A stretch of DNA of 64,000 nucleotides from Rotaria sordida (lineage: Eukaryota > Rotifera > Eurotatoria > Philodinida > Philodinidae), in the NCBI GenBank assembly GCA_905250125.1, contig CAJNOL010001021.1, positions 5,247 through 69,246 of the forward strand, in the 5' to 3' direction. This document shows, piece by piece, positions 47,301 through 60,564 of the stretch. Within the stretch, counting starts at the first letter, position 1; each line of letters starts with the position of its first letter. The position numbers and the translations under genes were made by a program. The notes beneath the pieces were generated by a model that worked only from the letters and a program-made list of their open reading frames with translations, was not told the DNA's origin and did not search any database.

Positions 47301-48281
47301 AGATTGAATTGAATAATTATTCAATATATAACATTAATTTATTCTAGATATATTCAATCAGAGGGAATAGCCTTTTTTTAAAGATAATATTGTTAAACGA
47401 TTGAACAATTCTTTTAGGATATTAAAACATATTATAAAATCTATCTATCTTTTAAATCGAATGTGTATTATCATATAAATAATAATGATTTTATCTATAT
47501 TTTAGATAATTATAGATAATAATTGTTTAAAAAATAAAAAATCAATTTATTTAATTAAATATAAATCTATAAAATAATATTTAAAGATGATCAACTCTTT
47601 AACAATATTCATTTTAATTCAAATTTCGACTATCCTTTTTATAATTTATCTTTTTTTGTTTATCTTTATAAATTCTTAATATAAAATAAATAAATTAATT
47701 ATTGGTTAAATTAAAATAATATTTCTAATATAATAATAAGAATTTATTTTAAATAAATATATTTATAGAATTTATCTTATATTAAACAAATATTGAAAAT
47801 AATAATAATAAAACATATCTCGTTTTAGTGATTAACTTCTTATAATTAATATCCATAGAACATCAATTAAAATCAGAGTAGAATCTATTATCTTATATAA
47901 GATTATTAAGAAAATAAACAAAAAACAATTTCTAAAATATGTTAAATATAGGAAAAGATGTTTTTTCCTAAGATTTATTTATTTATTCGGATAATCTTCG
48001 TTCTAAATCAGTTTTGTTTAAATAGTTCGAAGAATAAAACAAGAAAATGTTGAGTTAATATAAATATAAATATGATTTATTATAATATAGATTATAATAA
48101 TAGATATAATTTATTAATTATTATTCTAGAAAAAATTCGTTAAATAGATATATGAAAAAAGGAGAGAAAAATATATATTCTCATTGTTTTATTAATTGAA
48201 TAAAATAAATAAATAAATAATATTTTCAAAATCTTTTTTTCTTCTAGATCAATTAAAAAAAGTTCTATTATATAAATAAAT
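44305..48281. other. Gene-free, extremely A+T-rich stretch
   Basis: Almost 4 kb with no frame of coding character. The only structure seen is the foldback repeat at 45808-46412. Confidence 0.5.
45808..46412. repeat. Imperfect foldback repeat, about 175-bp arms
   Basis: CAAGGAGTTTTTCTCCTGAG then AGAAGGAGTTTATTCC near 45835 is mirrored by CTCCTTCTCTCAAGAGAAAA near 46350. The outer flanks (cagttttatcgttg against caattgtaaaagtg) and inner parts (gctcagaaaaac against tttttctgagtg) continue the symmetry with many mismatches. A (TC)n run of about 16 nt lies near 46303. No coding content. Confidence 0.65.
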
Positions 48282-49322
48282 GTGAAAATAAAAATGATTA
48301 AATTTTTCAAGTTAATTATTCGAAAATGTAAACAATCAAGAATAATAATATTATATATAATATTATCTATATTATTAATATATATAATAACAATTCAATA
48401 TTATTATTCGAATATTATTTTTAAAAAATCTAATTCATCATGTGTTGATAGAATAAAAAAAGATGAAATATTTGATAAATTTGATAAATTTGAAGAATTA
48501 TATAAATCATCTCAAACATTATGTAGTAAAAGATCTGTTAAACATGGTTATAATCAACGAGTTATTTCTATATCAGCTTATCAATCAAATAAAGATAATA
48601 TTTATCTTGTTGATAAAATCTTGTTATATACACTTGAATTTATTGTTGAAGCAAAACATTATTATCCTGATTGGCGTGTTAGAGTTTATTATCATAATCT
48701 TAATATAACAAATGATCAAATAATAAATATTGAAAAACGTTTTGATAATGTTGATTTTTGTTATGTATATGATATTAAAATCTTATCAAATATAATTGAA
48801 TATATGTCTGGAAGATTTCATCGTTTTATTCCATTAGGTGATCCTTATGTTGATATATATATGTCAAGAGATATTGATTCACCAATATATCAACGTGAAC
48901 TTCTATCAGTAAATCAATGGTTATTATCTGATAAACTTTATCATATTATGCGTGATCATCCTCATCATAATGATGTTATTTTAGCTGGTCTTTGGGGATT
49001 TAAAATTTCAATAAATCGAACAATTACAAATAATATAATTAAATATTTATTTTCAAAATCTATTCTTAATTGTTATAATTCAATGAGAGGTGATCAAGAT
49101 TTTCTTCGAGATTATGTTTGGCCAATAGCTGAAAAAGAATCAATACAACATGATAGTTTTCATTGTAAATTATATAAATTTTCAATACCTTTTCCAAAAC
49201 CAAAATTATCTATTACACAATTTGTTGGTTGTCGTCGACCTTGTCGTTATAATCAAGATCCACCAGGACCATGTCCAATTAAATGTTTACCACATAATTA
49301 TACTGATCAATATTTATGCTAA
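48282..49322 (+). CDS. Type II membrane glycosyltransferase-like protein, intronless, 346 aa
   Basis: Probably a Golgi sugar transferase. A short basic cytosolic tail (1-20) precedes one membrane anchor (about 21-41), then a lumenal domain. Residues 191-199 read DIYMSRDID, a DxD-type motif for nucleotide-sugar/metal binding. HHNDVILAGLWGFK (228-241) and GDQDFLRDYVWPI (270-282) follow, a pattern I know from GT-A-like enzymes of invertebrates. The cysteine-rich tail (317-346) may form disulfides. The start is ATG 48282, with an alternative at 48294 (Met 5). The frame is intact and intronless; the exact sugar and family are not determined. Confidence 0.75.
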   Translation: MKIKMIKFFKLIIRKCKQSRIIILYIILSILLIYIITIQYYYSNIIFKKSNSSCVDRIKKDEIFDKFDKFEELYKSSQTLCSKRSVKHGYNQRVISISAYQSNKDNIYLVDKILLYTLEFIVEAKHYYPDWRVRVYYHNLNITNDQIINIEKRFDNVDFCYVYDIKILSNIIEYMSGRFHRFIPLGDPYVDIYMSRDIDSPIYQRELLSVNQWLLSDKLYHIMRDHPHHNDVILAGLWGFKISINRTITNNIIKYLFSKSILNCYNSMRGDQDFLRDYVWPIAEKESIQHDSFHCKLYKFSIPFPKPKLSITQFVGCRRPCRYNQDPPGPCPIKCLPHNYTDQYLC

Positions 49323-50484
49323 TCTTCTTTTCTTTTTTTTTTTATATCAATCTCAATTATAATTATAATCAACATCGACAATAAAATGAATTTTTTTATT
49401 ATTATGAAATACAATTAACATTTATTGGTTGACATCCATTTATTAATCTGACTCTCTCTCTCTCAATGATTGATCCTATTTTAGATCGATAGAATATCCA
49501 TCAAGAGATTCATTTTGAGATCTTCTAACCATTTATTTGTTTTTTGTTGAATAGGAAGAATATATCTTCATTTATATTTTATTCAACATTTATTTTATAT
49601 CTTATAGAACTGTTAGACAAAACAAGATAATATCAATTGAATATGTTCCTATCTATTCATTATTTCTTTTCTTTTCAACAATTAATATAATATCATATTG
49701 ATCAAAATTTATTTATCATTTTCATCATATTATCACAAATCTTAAATTATTGTAAGATGAGTAAATAATACATGAATTATGGAATTTGTGTGGAATTCGA
49801 TCAATAATGATATATTAAAGACTCACTTTAGAAGTGTTCGACTCTTCGAGATCTTATTAGATCTTACCTTTATATAAGAGCTCTTATAGCTCATTAACAT
49901 TTCCTTTCTCATCAAATAAATTCTTCTCATTCTCAAATATTCGTTTGTCATTTTCAATATTTTCTTCTAAACTATATTTAGTAGTCAGCTGCACAGTCAA
50001 ACGCAAAAGCTTAAAAAGGCGTGTAGCCTTTAGGAAATATTGAGAGAGTCGCCTTTATTTGAAAACTATTTTCTAAATGATCATATATTATCGATGAATA
50101 TACAATCTATTTTAAATATTTCCAACTCATACGCTTAAATCGGAGATAATATCAGATGCATAAACGTCTATCTTGCAGACACATACATTCAAATACAAGT
50201 TTTTAATGAAAATATCCAATGATCGTGCACGAGTCTTATCCTTGTAAACAATTTCATCTAAGAGTGATATGTGTTTATGGAATAGATCTCACTGAAATGT
50301 AAATGTCAATGTGTTTGTAGGGTGCACTTCCAAGATGAGTGTAATATAATTAAATAGTCTATGACAATGTAAAAGGATGTTAGCGAAGAAAACTATAATA
50401 AAATCGATACTTGATCGAGATGTTTATTTTTGTAATTCTGTCTCTTGCATATTACTCTATCTAAGAATATTCTTTTTCTTACAG
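49323..50484. other. Spacer
   Basis: A+T-rich with no coding frame; a short (CT)n run near 49450. Nothing else recognised. Confidence 0.5.
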
Positions 50485-50605
50485 ATGCCACTTTAAAACT
50501 TTTAACTTTAATTAAAGTGAAAATTTTAAAACTTTAAACTTTAATTAAAGTAAAAATTTTAACACTTTAACTTTAAAAAAAAAATTAAAGTTAAAGTGCT
50601 TGCGC
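50485..50605. repeat. TTTAAAGT/ACTTTAA motif cluster
   Basis: ACTTTAATTAAAGT-type palindromic words are repeated over 120 bp, matching the cluster at 8535-8665. Confidence 0.6.
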
Positions 50606-50613
50606 TATACTAT

Positions 50614-50735
50614 GGAGGTACCCTTAGGTCCTCCAGTCCTATTATAAGAGGGTACCCTTGGGTCCTCAAGTCCTACTACTGGGGGAGACTCTTAGGTCGT
50701 CAACTTCTTCTATAGTGGGACACCCTTGGCTCCTC
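50614..50735. repeat. Minisatellite, left flank of the palindrome
   Basis: About three units of roughly 40 nt containing GGTACCCTTGGGTCCTCAAG-like words. This is the reverse orientation of the units at 51270-51655. Confidence 0.65.
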
Positions 50736-51269
50736 AAGTCTTACAATACAGGGGTACATACCATCATCTAGGATGCTAGAGGGAAAACTGAGATGCTAAA
50801 GCTGATCGGGTGATAATCGACCAATCAGATGCGACGAAGCAGTTTCTTCGCTATGGTAAGGACAAAACATTGTCATGTTCGGGCCGATCTTAGAATTATC
50901 CAGGGTCCTCTTTTAGTTGACCCGAACATGAGAAGATTTTGTCCTTACAATAGCGAAGAAACAGTTTCCTCGATTTTGATTGGTCGGTTATCAACCAATC
51001 AGATTTTAGTGCGGTTTTTTTGCTCTATTATAAGGATAAAACATAGGGTTTTTCTGGCAGATCTTAGGGTTATTTGGGGCCCTCTTTTAATTGACTCGGA
51101 CATAACAATGTTTTGTCCTTACCATAGCGAAGAAACCGCTTCGTCGCATCTGATTGGTCGATTATCACCCGATCAGCTTTAGCATCTCAGTTTTCCCTCT
51201 AGCATTCCGAGTGATGCCTCTAGCATCCTAGATGATGGTACGTACTCCTGTATTGTAGGACTTGAGGGC
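50736..51269. repeat. Palindrome of about 530 bp containing a duplicated, itself palindromic, module
   Basis: The outer arms match inverted: CCATCATCTAGGATGCTAGAG near 50762 mirrors CTCTAGCATCCTAGATGATGG near 51215; CTGATCGGGTGATAATCGACC mirrors GGTCGATTATCACCCGATCAG. Inside, two direct copies (about 50830-50985 and 51005-51160) each run from an AAGGACAAAACA part to a TTTTGTCCTTA part, so each is also self-complementary. A 117-codon frame at 50829-51182 reflects this duplication and is not called as a gene. No transposase. Confidence 0.85.
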
Positions 51270-51655
51270 CCAAGGGTATCCTCTATAGTAGGACTTCAGG
51301 GTCTATGGGTACCCTGTAGGATGGTCCTTGTGGATCCATGGATGCCCTCATATAATAGCCCTTGAGGACCTATGGATACCTACATAGAATAGACCATGAG
51401 AAACTATGAGTGCCTCCATATAATAGCCCTTAAGAATCTATGAGTGCTATCATCTAATAGTCCTTAAGGGCCTATGGATACCTCCATAGAATAGATCATC
51501 AGAACCTATGAGTACTTCTATAGGCTAGTTCTTGAGGGTCTATGGTACCTCCAAAGAATAGCCCTTGAGAACCTATGAGTATCTTCATTTAATAGCCCTT
51601 GAGGACCTATGGGTATCCTAATATAGTAGTCCTTGGGCCCTCCGCTTATAGCCTT
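51270..51655. repeat. Degenerate minisatellite of about 33-34 nt, roughly 11 units
   Basis: The unit is close to TAGCCCTTGAGGACCTATGG then GTACCTCCATAGAA, with substitutions and small indels. The orientation is inverted relative to the left flank, so the palindrome lies between mirrored arrays. Confidence 0.8.
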
Positions 51656-51675
51656 CTTTGACCTTTGACCCGGCA

Positions 51676-51714
51676 CAGACACACACACACTGAACATAAT
51701 ATATATATATATGT
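51676..51714. repeat. (CA)n and (TA)n microsatellites
   Basis: A short ACACAC run followed by an ATATAT run immediately right of the minisatellite. Confidence 0.8.
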
Positions 51715-54566
51715 GTTATCTTGAATGTGTCTCTATTAATGAAATCCATTGAATATATTTTATTGGATATTCGACATAAACTATTTATCATTAAATAGAA
51801 TTGATAGAATTAAATGTTTAACGAATTAAATCTAACTCGATCTTAACTTATAAAAGAGAATTAGTTAAAAGATGAATTTATTTATGATAAAGTTAGGCTA
51901 AAAAAAGTTCCTCTGTATAAAGACATAGATAGAATAATTAAGAATAAATAATCGTTATTCACCAGAATGATTCTATTCTGCTGAGAGATGATTCTCTGAC
52001 AAGTTCGAATCAAATGAAATATTTCAACGATCGAAATTTAATTAGAAGGTTGATATCGATCATCCTCTAGGGTCACCTATGACCTCTGGTAGAATGTAAA
52101 ATCTTTGAGAATAATTCATTTATGACGATAAGTTCATACAGTGATAAACAAAAAGTGAAGTCAGAATATTGAAAATAAAAATTGTAAACCGTCTGATTGT
52201 ATTAGTGACGTTCTATGGAATCGGTATTATTAATCGAGAATTTTTCAACTGTGTCATATGTTTGTCTTAGTGACTATTAAATAATGATTGTTATCGAAAG
52301 GCATAGAACTCGATAGTCACAGTTATTGTAAAGATGTTTATTATTTATATAGATCAATAGAAAGTTGTGTTATTTATTACATATGATCTTATTGTTTATC
52401 TTAGATATGAAAAATAAGTTCGTTCTAGAACTATTCTTCTTTTTATCAAACGATTCTATAATTCCACTGATTAGAAATCAATATTATTTTATGTTTGTCG
52501 ATAATGACATCAAGACGATTCCATAGATTATTGATTATCCTATTATCCTATTAATAATAGATGAGTTGGTATATCTATGATCTATGTTGAATATTTAACC
52601 TGAAATGATAAATAAATATTGATTTTTGTTCTAATAGATGATTAGTGATGAATATTGTTTTGTTCTATGATATAATCAATTTTATTTTCTATATTAATTC
52701 CTCTTCATTAAACTGACGAAGATTAAAATAAACGAGAGAAAAAATAACGAGTTCGATCCAGTACTGATCAACATAAATAAAATCAAACGAGTTATGAAAA
52801 TATTAAGAGAAATAAAATCTAACAATGATCATAATATAAGTACACAATTAAAGGTAAGATACTGAGAGGTGCAAACAATAATTATTTAATCAACGTTTTC
52901 AGAAGAGAATAGAGATATCGATTTTACTCAATCAGATGATTAAACAAACAAAAATAGATTTATATCATTAAAACAAATATTAAATAATTATATCTATACT
53001 AGACAAATATAAACAAATCGATACTAGACGAAGAGAAATAATCAAAGTAACTAGTTATATTCAAACTATATTACTGATTATGATGATCAGAGATCTTGAA
53101 AAATCAATTTCTATCTATAGAATAGTAAAATGATATAGATAAAAATAAGAAAATATTCTGATCAGACCTATAAACAATTGAGAAAGGAAATGGTTCGATA
53201 TTTGAAATTTATTTCTATAGAAGAAAATTTAATATTTATTCCTATAGAAATGAAAATCAATCGAATAAATTATTCGAATATTTAAATAATAATATAATCA
53301 ATATAATATATTATTTTTATTTTTTAAACGATATTTTATTTATACTAATAGTTAAAAAGATAATAGAATTTAATATCTAAGATTTTTTTCAGTTATAATC
53401 GATATAGAAGATGAAGGTTGAGATAGTAAAAATAAACTGAAAACTATTTCAACTATTTAACTTATTTAAAAATAAACATATTTATCTTTATAAACAACAA
53501 TTTTCTTTTGTCAATTTTAAAAAATTCAAAAATAATATTTCAATAAGACTTAACTCAATATTAACGATTGAAATAAAGAAAAAAAAATCTTTTTTACCTT
53601 AATTATAAATGAGTATAAATTCTAATAATATATAGAAATAATATTTAAAGGAGACGATAGTTATCTCTATATACTAGAAATAAGATAAAATAATTCTAAT
53701 AAAGTTAACAATTGAATTAACTTTTCAATGATTTTCAATATAATAAATAATATATTCAAGTTAAATTTTGTGATGATAATATATATCGATGAATAATGAT
53801 TCGATATTCTCGAATAATCTCTATCAAGATAAAAACGGATTGAATCATATTGAATTATTTCGAATGATTATTTTATTTAATATTAACTCTCTTAGATTAG
53901 ATAACATAAGAGGATAGGTTATTACAAATCAATTCTATTTTAGTTATTATCATTAAATTGGATTAACTATTCAACAAATCTTTATCATTTATTCATCTAG
54001 TCAACAAAGAATTCAACTCTATTATACTGATATTAACTAAAATAGAGAATGGAGATTTATCTTTATTCTTTATATAAAAAACAAAAGATCTTGACGAATA
54101 AAATCGAACGTTTTTCTAAAATATCCGAGTAGAATTTGATCAATAAAAAAATGTTAAAATAAATCTCGAATAAAAAGTATCCTATTAAATTAAATATAAG
54201 GGTTTTTATAGATAATTGTAGGGTGAAAAAAAAAGTAATCTATAGAAATTTTTGTTTTGGTTTAAATAAAGTAATGTTGTTGTCATGTTCTCTTAAAAGA
54301 TTGTCAGATAAATCATCATTTTTTATTCTTTTCATTGAGATATAATGTAACTATAGTTTGTTATCTTTCTCTTTATTATATAGAAATAAAATAAAAAGGT
54401 ATAGAAAATAAAAGATTAACAAATAAAAAAAATGGTCATTTATTCTTATAATAGATATTATCTTATAGAATAAATATATTCAATTTATTAATAATATTCT
54501 TCTTAAAACAATTTTAATAGGATAGAAATCATTATTTATTTATAAAATAAAACTAATTAATTGAAT
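51715..54566. other. A+T-rich spacer upstream of the transporter
   Basis: No reading frame, structured repeat or RNA gene recognised. Confidence 0.5.
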
Positions 54567-57500
54567 ATGGTAGGTAAAAATGATAAAAATTTTGGAGTTA
54601 TAGAAAGAATTCCTCCTGATGGAGGTTGGGGATGGATTATTGTTTTATCATCATTTATCATTCATTTTATAATCGACGGGTAAATTAAATAATATTGATA
54701 TATATATTTGTTTATTTTAAAAAATCTCTAAATCCAGAATAACATATTCAATGGGTGATATTTACTTAGAATCAATGTTATCCAATCTTGAGTTTAGTCG
54801 TGCTTATGTATCAGCAATATTTGCCTTGTTAGAATCAATAACATTAACTTCAGGTAAGGATATATCTATATCACTTTTTTTATATATTATAATTCTAATT
54901 ATCATTTTGTTTTAGCACCAATTTCAACAGTTTTTACAAATAGATTTGGATGTCGTAGAATGACGATAGTTGGTGCTATTATAGGATCATTAGGATTTTT
55001 TCTCAGTCGATGGTGGAGCAATGTTTATTATTATTATCTTACCATTGGTTTCATTGGAGGTATTTTTTTTCTTATGTTTTATCTAAAGTGATTATCGAAT
55101 ATGTTAAGGAATTGGTTGTGGACTTATTTATTTACCTGCAATTGTCTCTGTTGGATATTATTTTGAAGAAAAACGTTCATTTGCAATGGGTATTGCTGTA
55201 TGTGGATCAGGTTTGGGTACAGTTACATTTCCATTTATTCTTCCTTGGTTAATAAATAGATTATTTTCGAATGATTATAAAAATGCTCTTTTATTTGAAT
55301 CATTTCTTATATTAATATGTTTCTTTTTTGGTCTTCTTATGGTATTTAATTTAATTAAAGTTTAATTTAATTTAATTTAATTTAATTTAATTTCTATTAA
55401 GATTCCTCTACCAATAGAACCTAGTGAACAACGTCGTTTACGATTTAAATTACGATCAGAAGTTAACGAATCAATAGAAAATATAAACGACGAAAATAAT
55501 CAACCAACTGAACAAGTTATTCAACATGAAAGGTCTGAAAGCGAATATTAATTTGTCGAATATTTATATAATTTGATATTTAACTGATTAGTTCGAAAAT
55601 GAATTCAAAGATAATTTCGATTTTTGTTAAAAGTACCGTTTCAATAATAAAACTAATATAATCTTAAATATGATTTATGATTTATGTTTTATTTAAATAT
55701 TAACCATTATCAAATAAATCATATTCATTTAGAATTTTCATATAAAATATTTGAAAATTTTTAATAAATTTATTTTAATATGATAGACAAAGTAGAAAAA
55801 TTCCGATAAATTCTATCGTTATTCAAGAAGAATAAAACATATTTATTCCTTTTAAAAGTGAAAAGATAACGTTTAACTAGCGATTGTTGTTGAGTTTTTC
55901 TAATTTAATCGTTTAATCGATATAAATAAAGAATAATCTTGTCATTGTTTTAATGATTTATGTAGTTTTTAGGATGAAAACATTCTAAAATAATTTCTCG
56001 TTTATTATCGTTTGTTGTAGGATATCTATCGTTTCTTACTTCAAATATATATAAGATTATCAATATATATATACGTAGTTAACGATAAACTTATCTTAAA
56101 TAGGAAATATATTATATTTAATATAGACTTTTTCAGAATAATATTAACAAAAATAAATGAGGAAAAATAAAAATAAATATAAATATAATAAAATCTATGA
56201 GTTAAAAAATGTCTATAAGATTTAATTGAATAATTTAATATATGATAAAAGTGAAATATCTCTTTGAAATGTTTCTATCTAATCTATAAACTTATTCAAT
56301 ATATTTCAATATTATTTTAGAATAGATTGTGATTGAATAATATTATTTATTTTATTTAATTATATCAATATAAGTTAATATTATCTTTTCCTTTATCTTC
56401 AATTTTGATAATTTATTTTAATAAATTTAATTCTCTCCACTAATTATTAAATAATTAGACTAAGAATAAAAAATAAGCAAAGTTGGATCGATTATCTCTT
56501 AGTTAATGTCTTAGAAATAATATAAATATTTCAATCCATCATTTTGGTTTTGTTGATTTTTTTATTATTTCATTTATTCGAATTTATTCATAATATGAGA
56601 GAATCGACAATTAATAATTATGTTCTTTGATAGATCGAACAAATATCTGATCATCCCATTTTAGTCTAAACTTATTTTATGATTAAATATCTCGATAAAC
56701 TGATTCTATGGATATAAGAGTCTCTCTAGTAGAAATCAAATAATATCAAGATCGAAAATCTACGAACTCCTATCGACTAATTAACCTTTGTTATATAGTT
56801 AGTTTTTTAACTCTAAAATAGTTAAGACCTTCTATTCTATAATCTAAAAAAAAACGAAAAAATTCTAAATAATATCTCGAGTTTAATTCAACGATCATCT
56901 TGGTTAGTTTAAAGACACGAGTCAAATAAATAAAGTTTTATGTTAGTCACCATTAACAAACAATTTTTATTCGTTTACAAGAGAAATTTTTATTTAATAA
57001 TTATTGATAATAAAACAAACTTTCGAAAGATAATTTGATTTTTCTTCTAGGAAACAAAGTAAAAGTAAAAAAGTGAGAATTGATCTTTGTTTTATTCAAA
57101 GTTAAGTTATCGTAGTTGTTGTGTTATATAATTGACCGACCGTTTCGTGTATGAATTGTCTAATAGATATTCGTTTAAGATAATTCCTATTCAATCAGTG
57201 ATGATGAGTACTGATAAAGGCTCTCTGAATGATAAAATATCGAGTTGCTATTTGTAGAGACCAAGAAAACTAAACGAAAAAATATATAATTTGTTCTCAT
57301 TATGATCGATTGAATGATAATAGTCTCGAATAAAAAACAATAATAGAAGTGAAAAAATATTCTCGTTAGATAAAATGATTATATTAAATAGGTAGCCATT
57401 TATGCATCGAACTCAAAAAAAAAAAAAGAAAATTTTTTTCATAAAATAAATAAATTTAAATCTAATAAGGAGAATATTTGAAGTTTATCTTGAAGATCTT

Positions 57501-59103
57501 TAAAAATTTCTCGATTAATTAAAAGTAAACTAAGAATTGAGAGTTTTTTATAAAATGATTAATAATAATACTGTTTTTAAAATAGTTTCATCATTCTATG
57601 AATATATTCAAAACAAAATTTTTGTTATACTTTGAATAATGTTATTCTACTATAGAACTGATCGAAATTTGATTTTTCCAACCTTTCAAAAGTTTTTATT
57701 CAAAATATAATCTTATGTATCCTAAGAAAAATTTGAAAAGTATATTCGAAAAGAGTATTCAATTATCATTCTAGAATAATATATTATCTCATAATACGAT
57801 TAATTAATCAGAAAAAATAATAATAAAAATTGTTTTTTTTTTAAAAGAAAATTTCAACTCTAATGATTAATATAGTATGAATTATTGTTTATAGTACCGT
57901 TGATTTATTTAGTGTATCTTTTCTAACAACATCTCCTAACAATGTTATTAATCAAGAACAACATTTACCCAATGGTAGACGATATAGTACAATATCGTTT
58001 CGAAATATTCCTTATATCGGTATAAATGGTAAGATGATTAATAAAAAGGAACATTGTTGGGAATCTCTATCACAACTATCATCACCATATCGTCATTCAG
58101 TTGTAACAATTGAAAATAGTTCATTGTATCGGGGTAGTCTTAGACGTATATCATTACCGAATAAACTGAATGATGATTTTAAACCAAATAATCCAATAAT
58201 TATATCAAAGAGAACAAATAATGATAATCAGTCAAATATAACCATCAATCAAAATGAGCAACTTCCAGATTCAATAATTGGTTCACTTATAGAGCAGATC
58301 AATCTAAATCTCCTTCGAAATCCTTCATTTACTCTTTTTACAATATCGAATTTTTTATCAAGTCTTGGATTTTTTGTTCCCTATAATTTTGCACATGATC
58401 TTGCAAAAGATTCACATGTTGAAGAAACTGATAGAAAGTTTGTTATTATGGCAATTGGTCTTTCAACTTGTTTTGGTCATGTTATTATTGGATATTTAGC
58501 CGATCTTAAATGGGTATGAACAATAGAAAGATTCAAAGAATTTTTTTTTTTAAAACCAAGTTTATATATTATTTCAATATTCTTAGGTTAATCGTTTGAC
58601 ATTGTACAGTTTAACATTGATAATAGCCGGTCTAGCGACAATCTTTGCTCCATATAGTGGTTCTCATATTCTTCCTCATCTTGTTTATGGATCATTTTTC
58701 GGTTTCTTCTCTGGTGGTTATGTTGGATTAACATCAATAATTACTGTTGATCTTGTCGGTATAGATAAATTATCGAATGGAATGGGTATTATTCTACTAT
58801 TTCAAGGTATTGCTACTGGTATAGGTACTCCAGCTGCTGGTAAGGAACTATATTTAATATCAATTAAATTCGAACTGATTTCATAATTGTCTAGGCGCAA
58901 TGCGCGATGCATTTGAAAAACATGCTCGACCATTTCTTTGGCCATATTTGATGTTTGGTGGTTTTGTAGTATTAAGTGGTGCCATCCTATTTGCAATTCC
59001 AATATTAATACGAAGAGATGAAAATCGAGAAAAATTACACAAAATTCCATTGGATATCAATCTTATTTCTCATTTAAATACAAATTCATCTTCAGATCCA
59101 TAA
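54567..59103 (+). CDS. Monocarboxylate transporter-like MFS protein (SLC16 type), eight exons
   Basis: Carries monocarboxylates or related solutes across a membrane; 12 membrane segments are expected. Exons: 54567-54679, 54738-54853, 54916-55059, 55109-55341, 55402-55532, 57895-58513, 58587-58839, 58895-59103; all GT..AG and phase-consistent. The hallmark PPDGGWGW lies near the N-terminus before the first membrane helix. [12 protein letters not shown] (loop 2-3) and [20 protein letters not shown] (helix 4) follow. The central cytosolic loop is long and polar ([15 protein letters not shown] onwards). The C-terminal half restarts at about 58300 with [20 protein letters not shown] and ends with helices around [12 protein letters not shown] and [19 protein letters not shown]. 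Introns are 48-73 nt except intron 5 (2,362 nt), which falls in the central loop. Intron 4 contains a TTTAA tandem run. No stops or frameshifts, so probably functional. The substrate is not predictable. Confidence 0.9.
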
Positions 59104-59540
59104 CAGCAACAAGTTTAATTCCTTGTAATCTTTAAATAAAACTTTGAACGATATTAATGTACTAGATTTTCAAACTTTCTTATTCAGTTATTTAAAAGAA
59201 ATATTTTCTTTTCAATTATATACTTCCTTCAATCAAAATTCAACTGACATATCGTTTATTCTACTCATTAAATCCACTAATCATATATCAATACTCTACT
59301 TCTCATCTCATAATCATCTATTAAATTAGTCACGCGGTCCCTTTTACTCTTGTTTCACATGTCGACGCACGTTGAAACTTGAATATTTGTATAATAGAGA
59401 TGGAACCAATATATTATAGTCTAGCGATAAGATTTATCATTATAATGGCGATAGCATTGATATTTAGCTAATTATATTGATCTTGTCTTATTCTGAAGAG
59501 TAGTTTTGTGTCTTTAGGAACAATGCAGAATCCATTTTGT
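59104..59540. other. 3' flank of the transporter gene
   Basis: AATAAA occurs about 30 nt after the stop. Nothing else recognised. Confidence 0.5.
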
Positions 59541-59774
59541 TTTTTGTGTACTCAAAAAGTTCGTACACTCTACAATCGGTCAGTGTGTCCGGCCGTCCGT
59601 CCGTTTACACGATAACTCTTCACAATTACATTCGATTGAGCTGCAATTTTGTGCACAGAATTGTCTCATCAATATCTCGGTCGAGTTTGAAAATGAGAAG
59701 GATCCGTCAAGAAATGGCTGAGTTATCGAAAAAATTGTCATTATTGACCAGACCATCCCTGATGGGGGGTACAG
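59541..59774 (+). mobile_element. Family T element, copy E, 5' fragment
   Basis: Carries the TTTTTTGTGTACTCAAAAAG end, a variable CCGGCCGTCCGTCCG stretch and the AATATCTCGGTCGAG block. The sequence then departs from the family and the downstream two thirds are missing. Copy F begins immediately after it. Confidence 0.8.
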
Positions 59775-59776
59775 GG

Positions 59777-60564
59777 ATTTTTTGTGTACTCAGAAAGTTC
59801 ATAGACTATAGAATCGGTCAGTGTGTCCGGCCGGCCGGCCGTTTACACGATAACTTTTGAAAGGAGAGTCCGATTGCGATGAAATTTTCTACACAGCTTA
59901 GTCTCAACAATATCTCGGTGGAGAGAAGAAGATGAGAAGGATTGGTCGAGCCATTGCTGAGTTATTGGAAAAATAGTCATTTTTCCCTATGCTTCCCTAT
60001 GCGAAGATCGACCTATCTCCACTTTCGTAAAAAACTTTTCCTATTATAGTCAAATAAAACCCCAACTATTATATACCATTCGGTAGAGAATTTCACGAGC
60101 TACAAAATCGTATATAAAATATAAAGAAACAAGAAGATTAACTCACCTATTGCAAGGGTAATAAAACGGAAATTGGTTCTGTTTGTGTCCACACTCTAAT
60201 TGAACCACAATTCGAGCTCTGTCTTTCGATCACAGCGATGATAGTTCGAGGTTTTTTGGGTAGGAGAACTCCAATCTATGCTCCGTCTGCCTCGAAATCC
60301 CATTGGTTGAACAGTAACTAATAGAAATGAAGTTATAGGAAAAACGACTTTGTTAGGGTAAATCAAGGCGAAGAGTTCAAATCTGGGTTGTATTCACCCA
60401 CAAATCCTATTGGTTGAGCAGTAACCAATAGAAATCAAGTGTTTATAGAAAAAGGTTTGCCAGGATAATTTTTATGCCCCCACATTCTAGGATAACTCAT
60501 CTGTCTCATTCACTTTTCTTCAGTACACATAACTCTCGGATTTAAATCCGAGGTTTCCACATTT
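59777..60564 (+). mobile_element. Family T element, copy F
   Basis: Full-length copy with (CCGG)n after GTGTC, two CCTATTGGTTGA(A/G)CAGTAAC hairpin boxes and the terminal CTCGGATTTAAATCCGAG palindrome. Confidence 0.9.

Noticed and set aside
50829..51182. 117-codon open frame with an internal duplication
   Set aside because: The frame follows from the duplicated palindromic DNA module; no protein family recognised and the DNA symmetry explains it.
58802..59050. 82-codon minus-strand frame
   Set aside because: Shadow of the last transporter exons.
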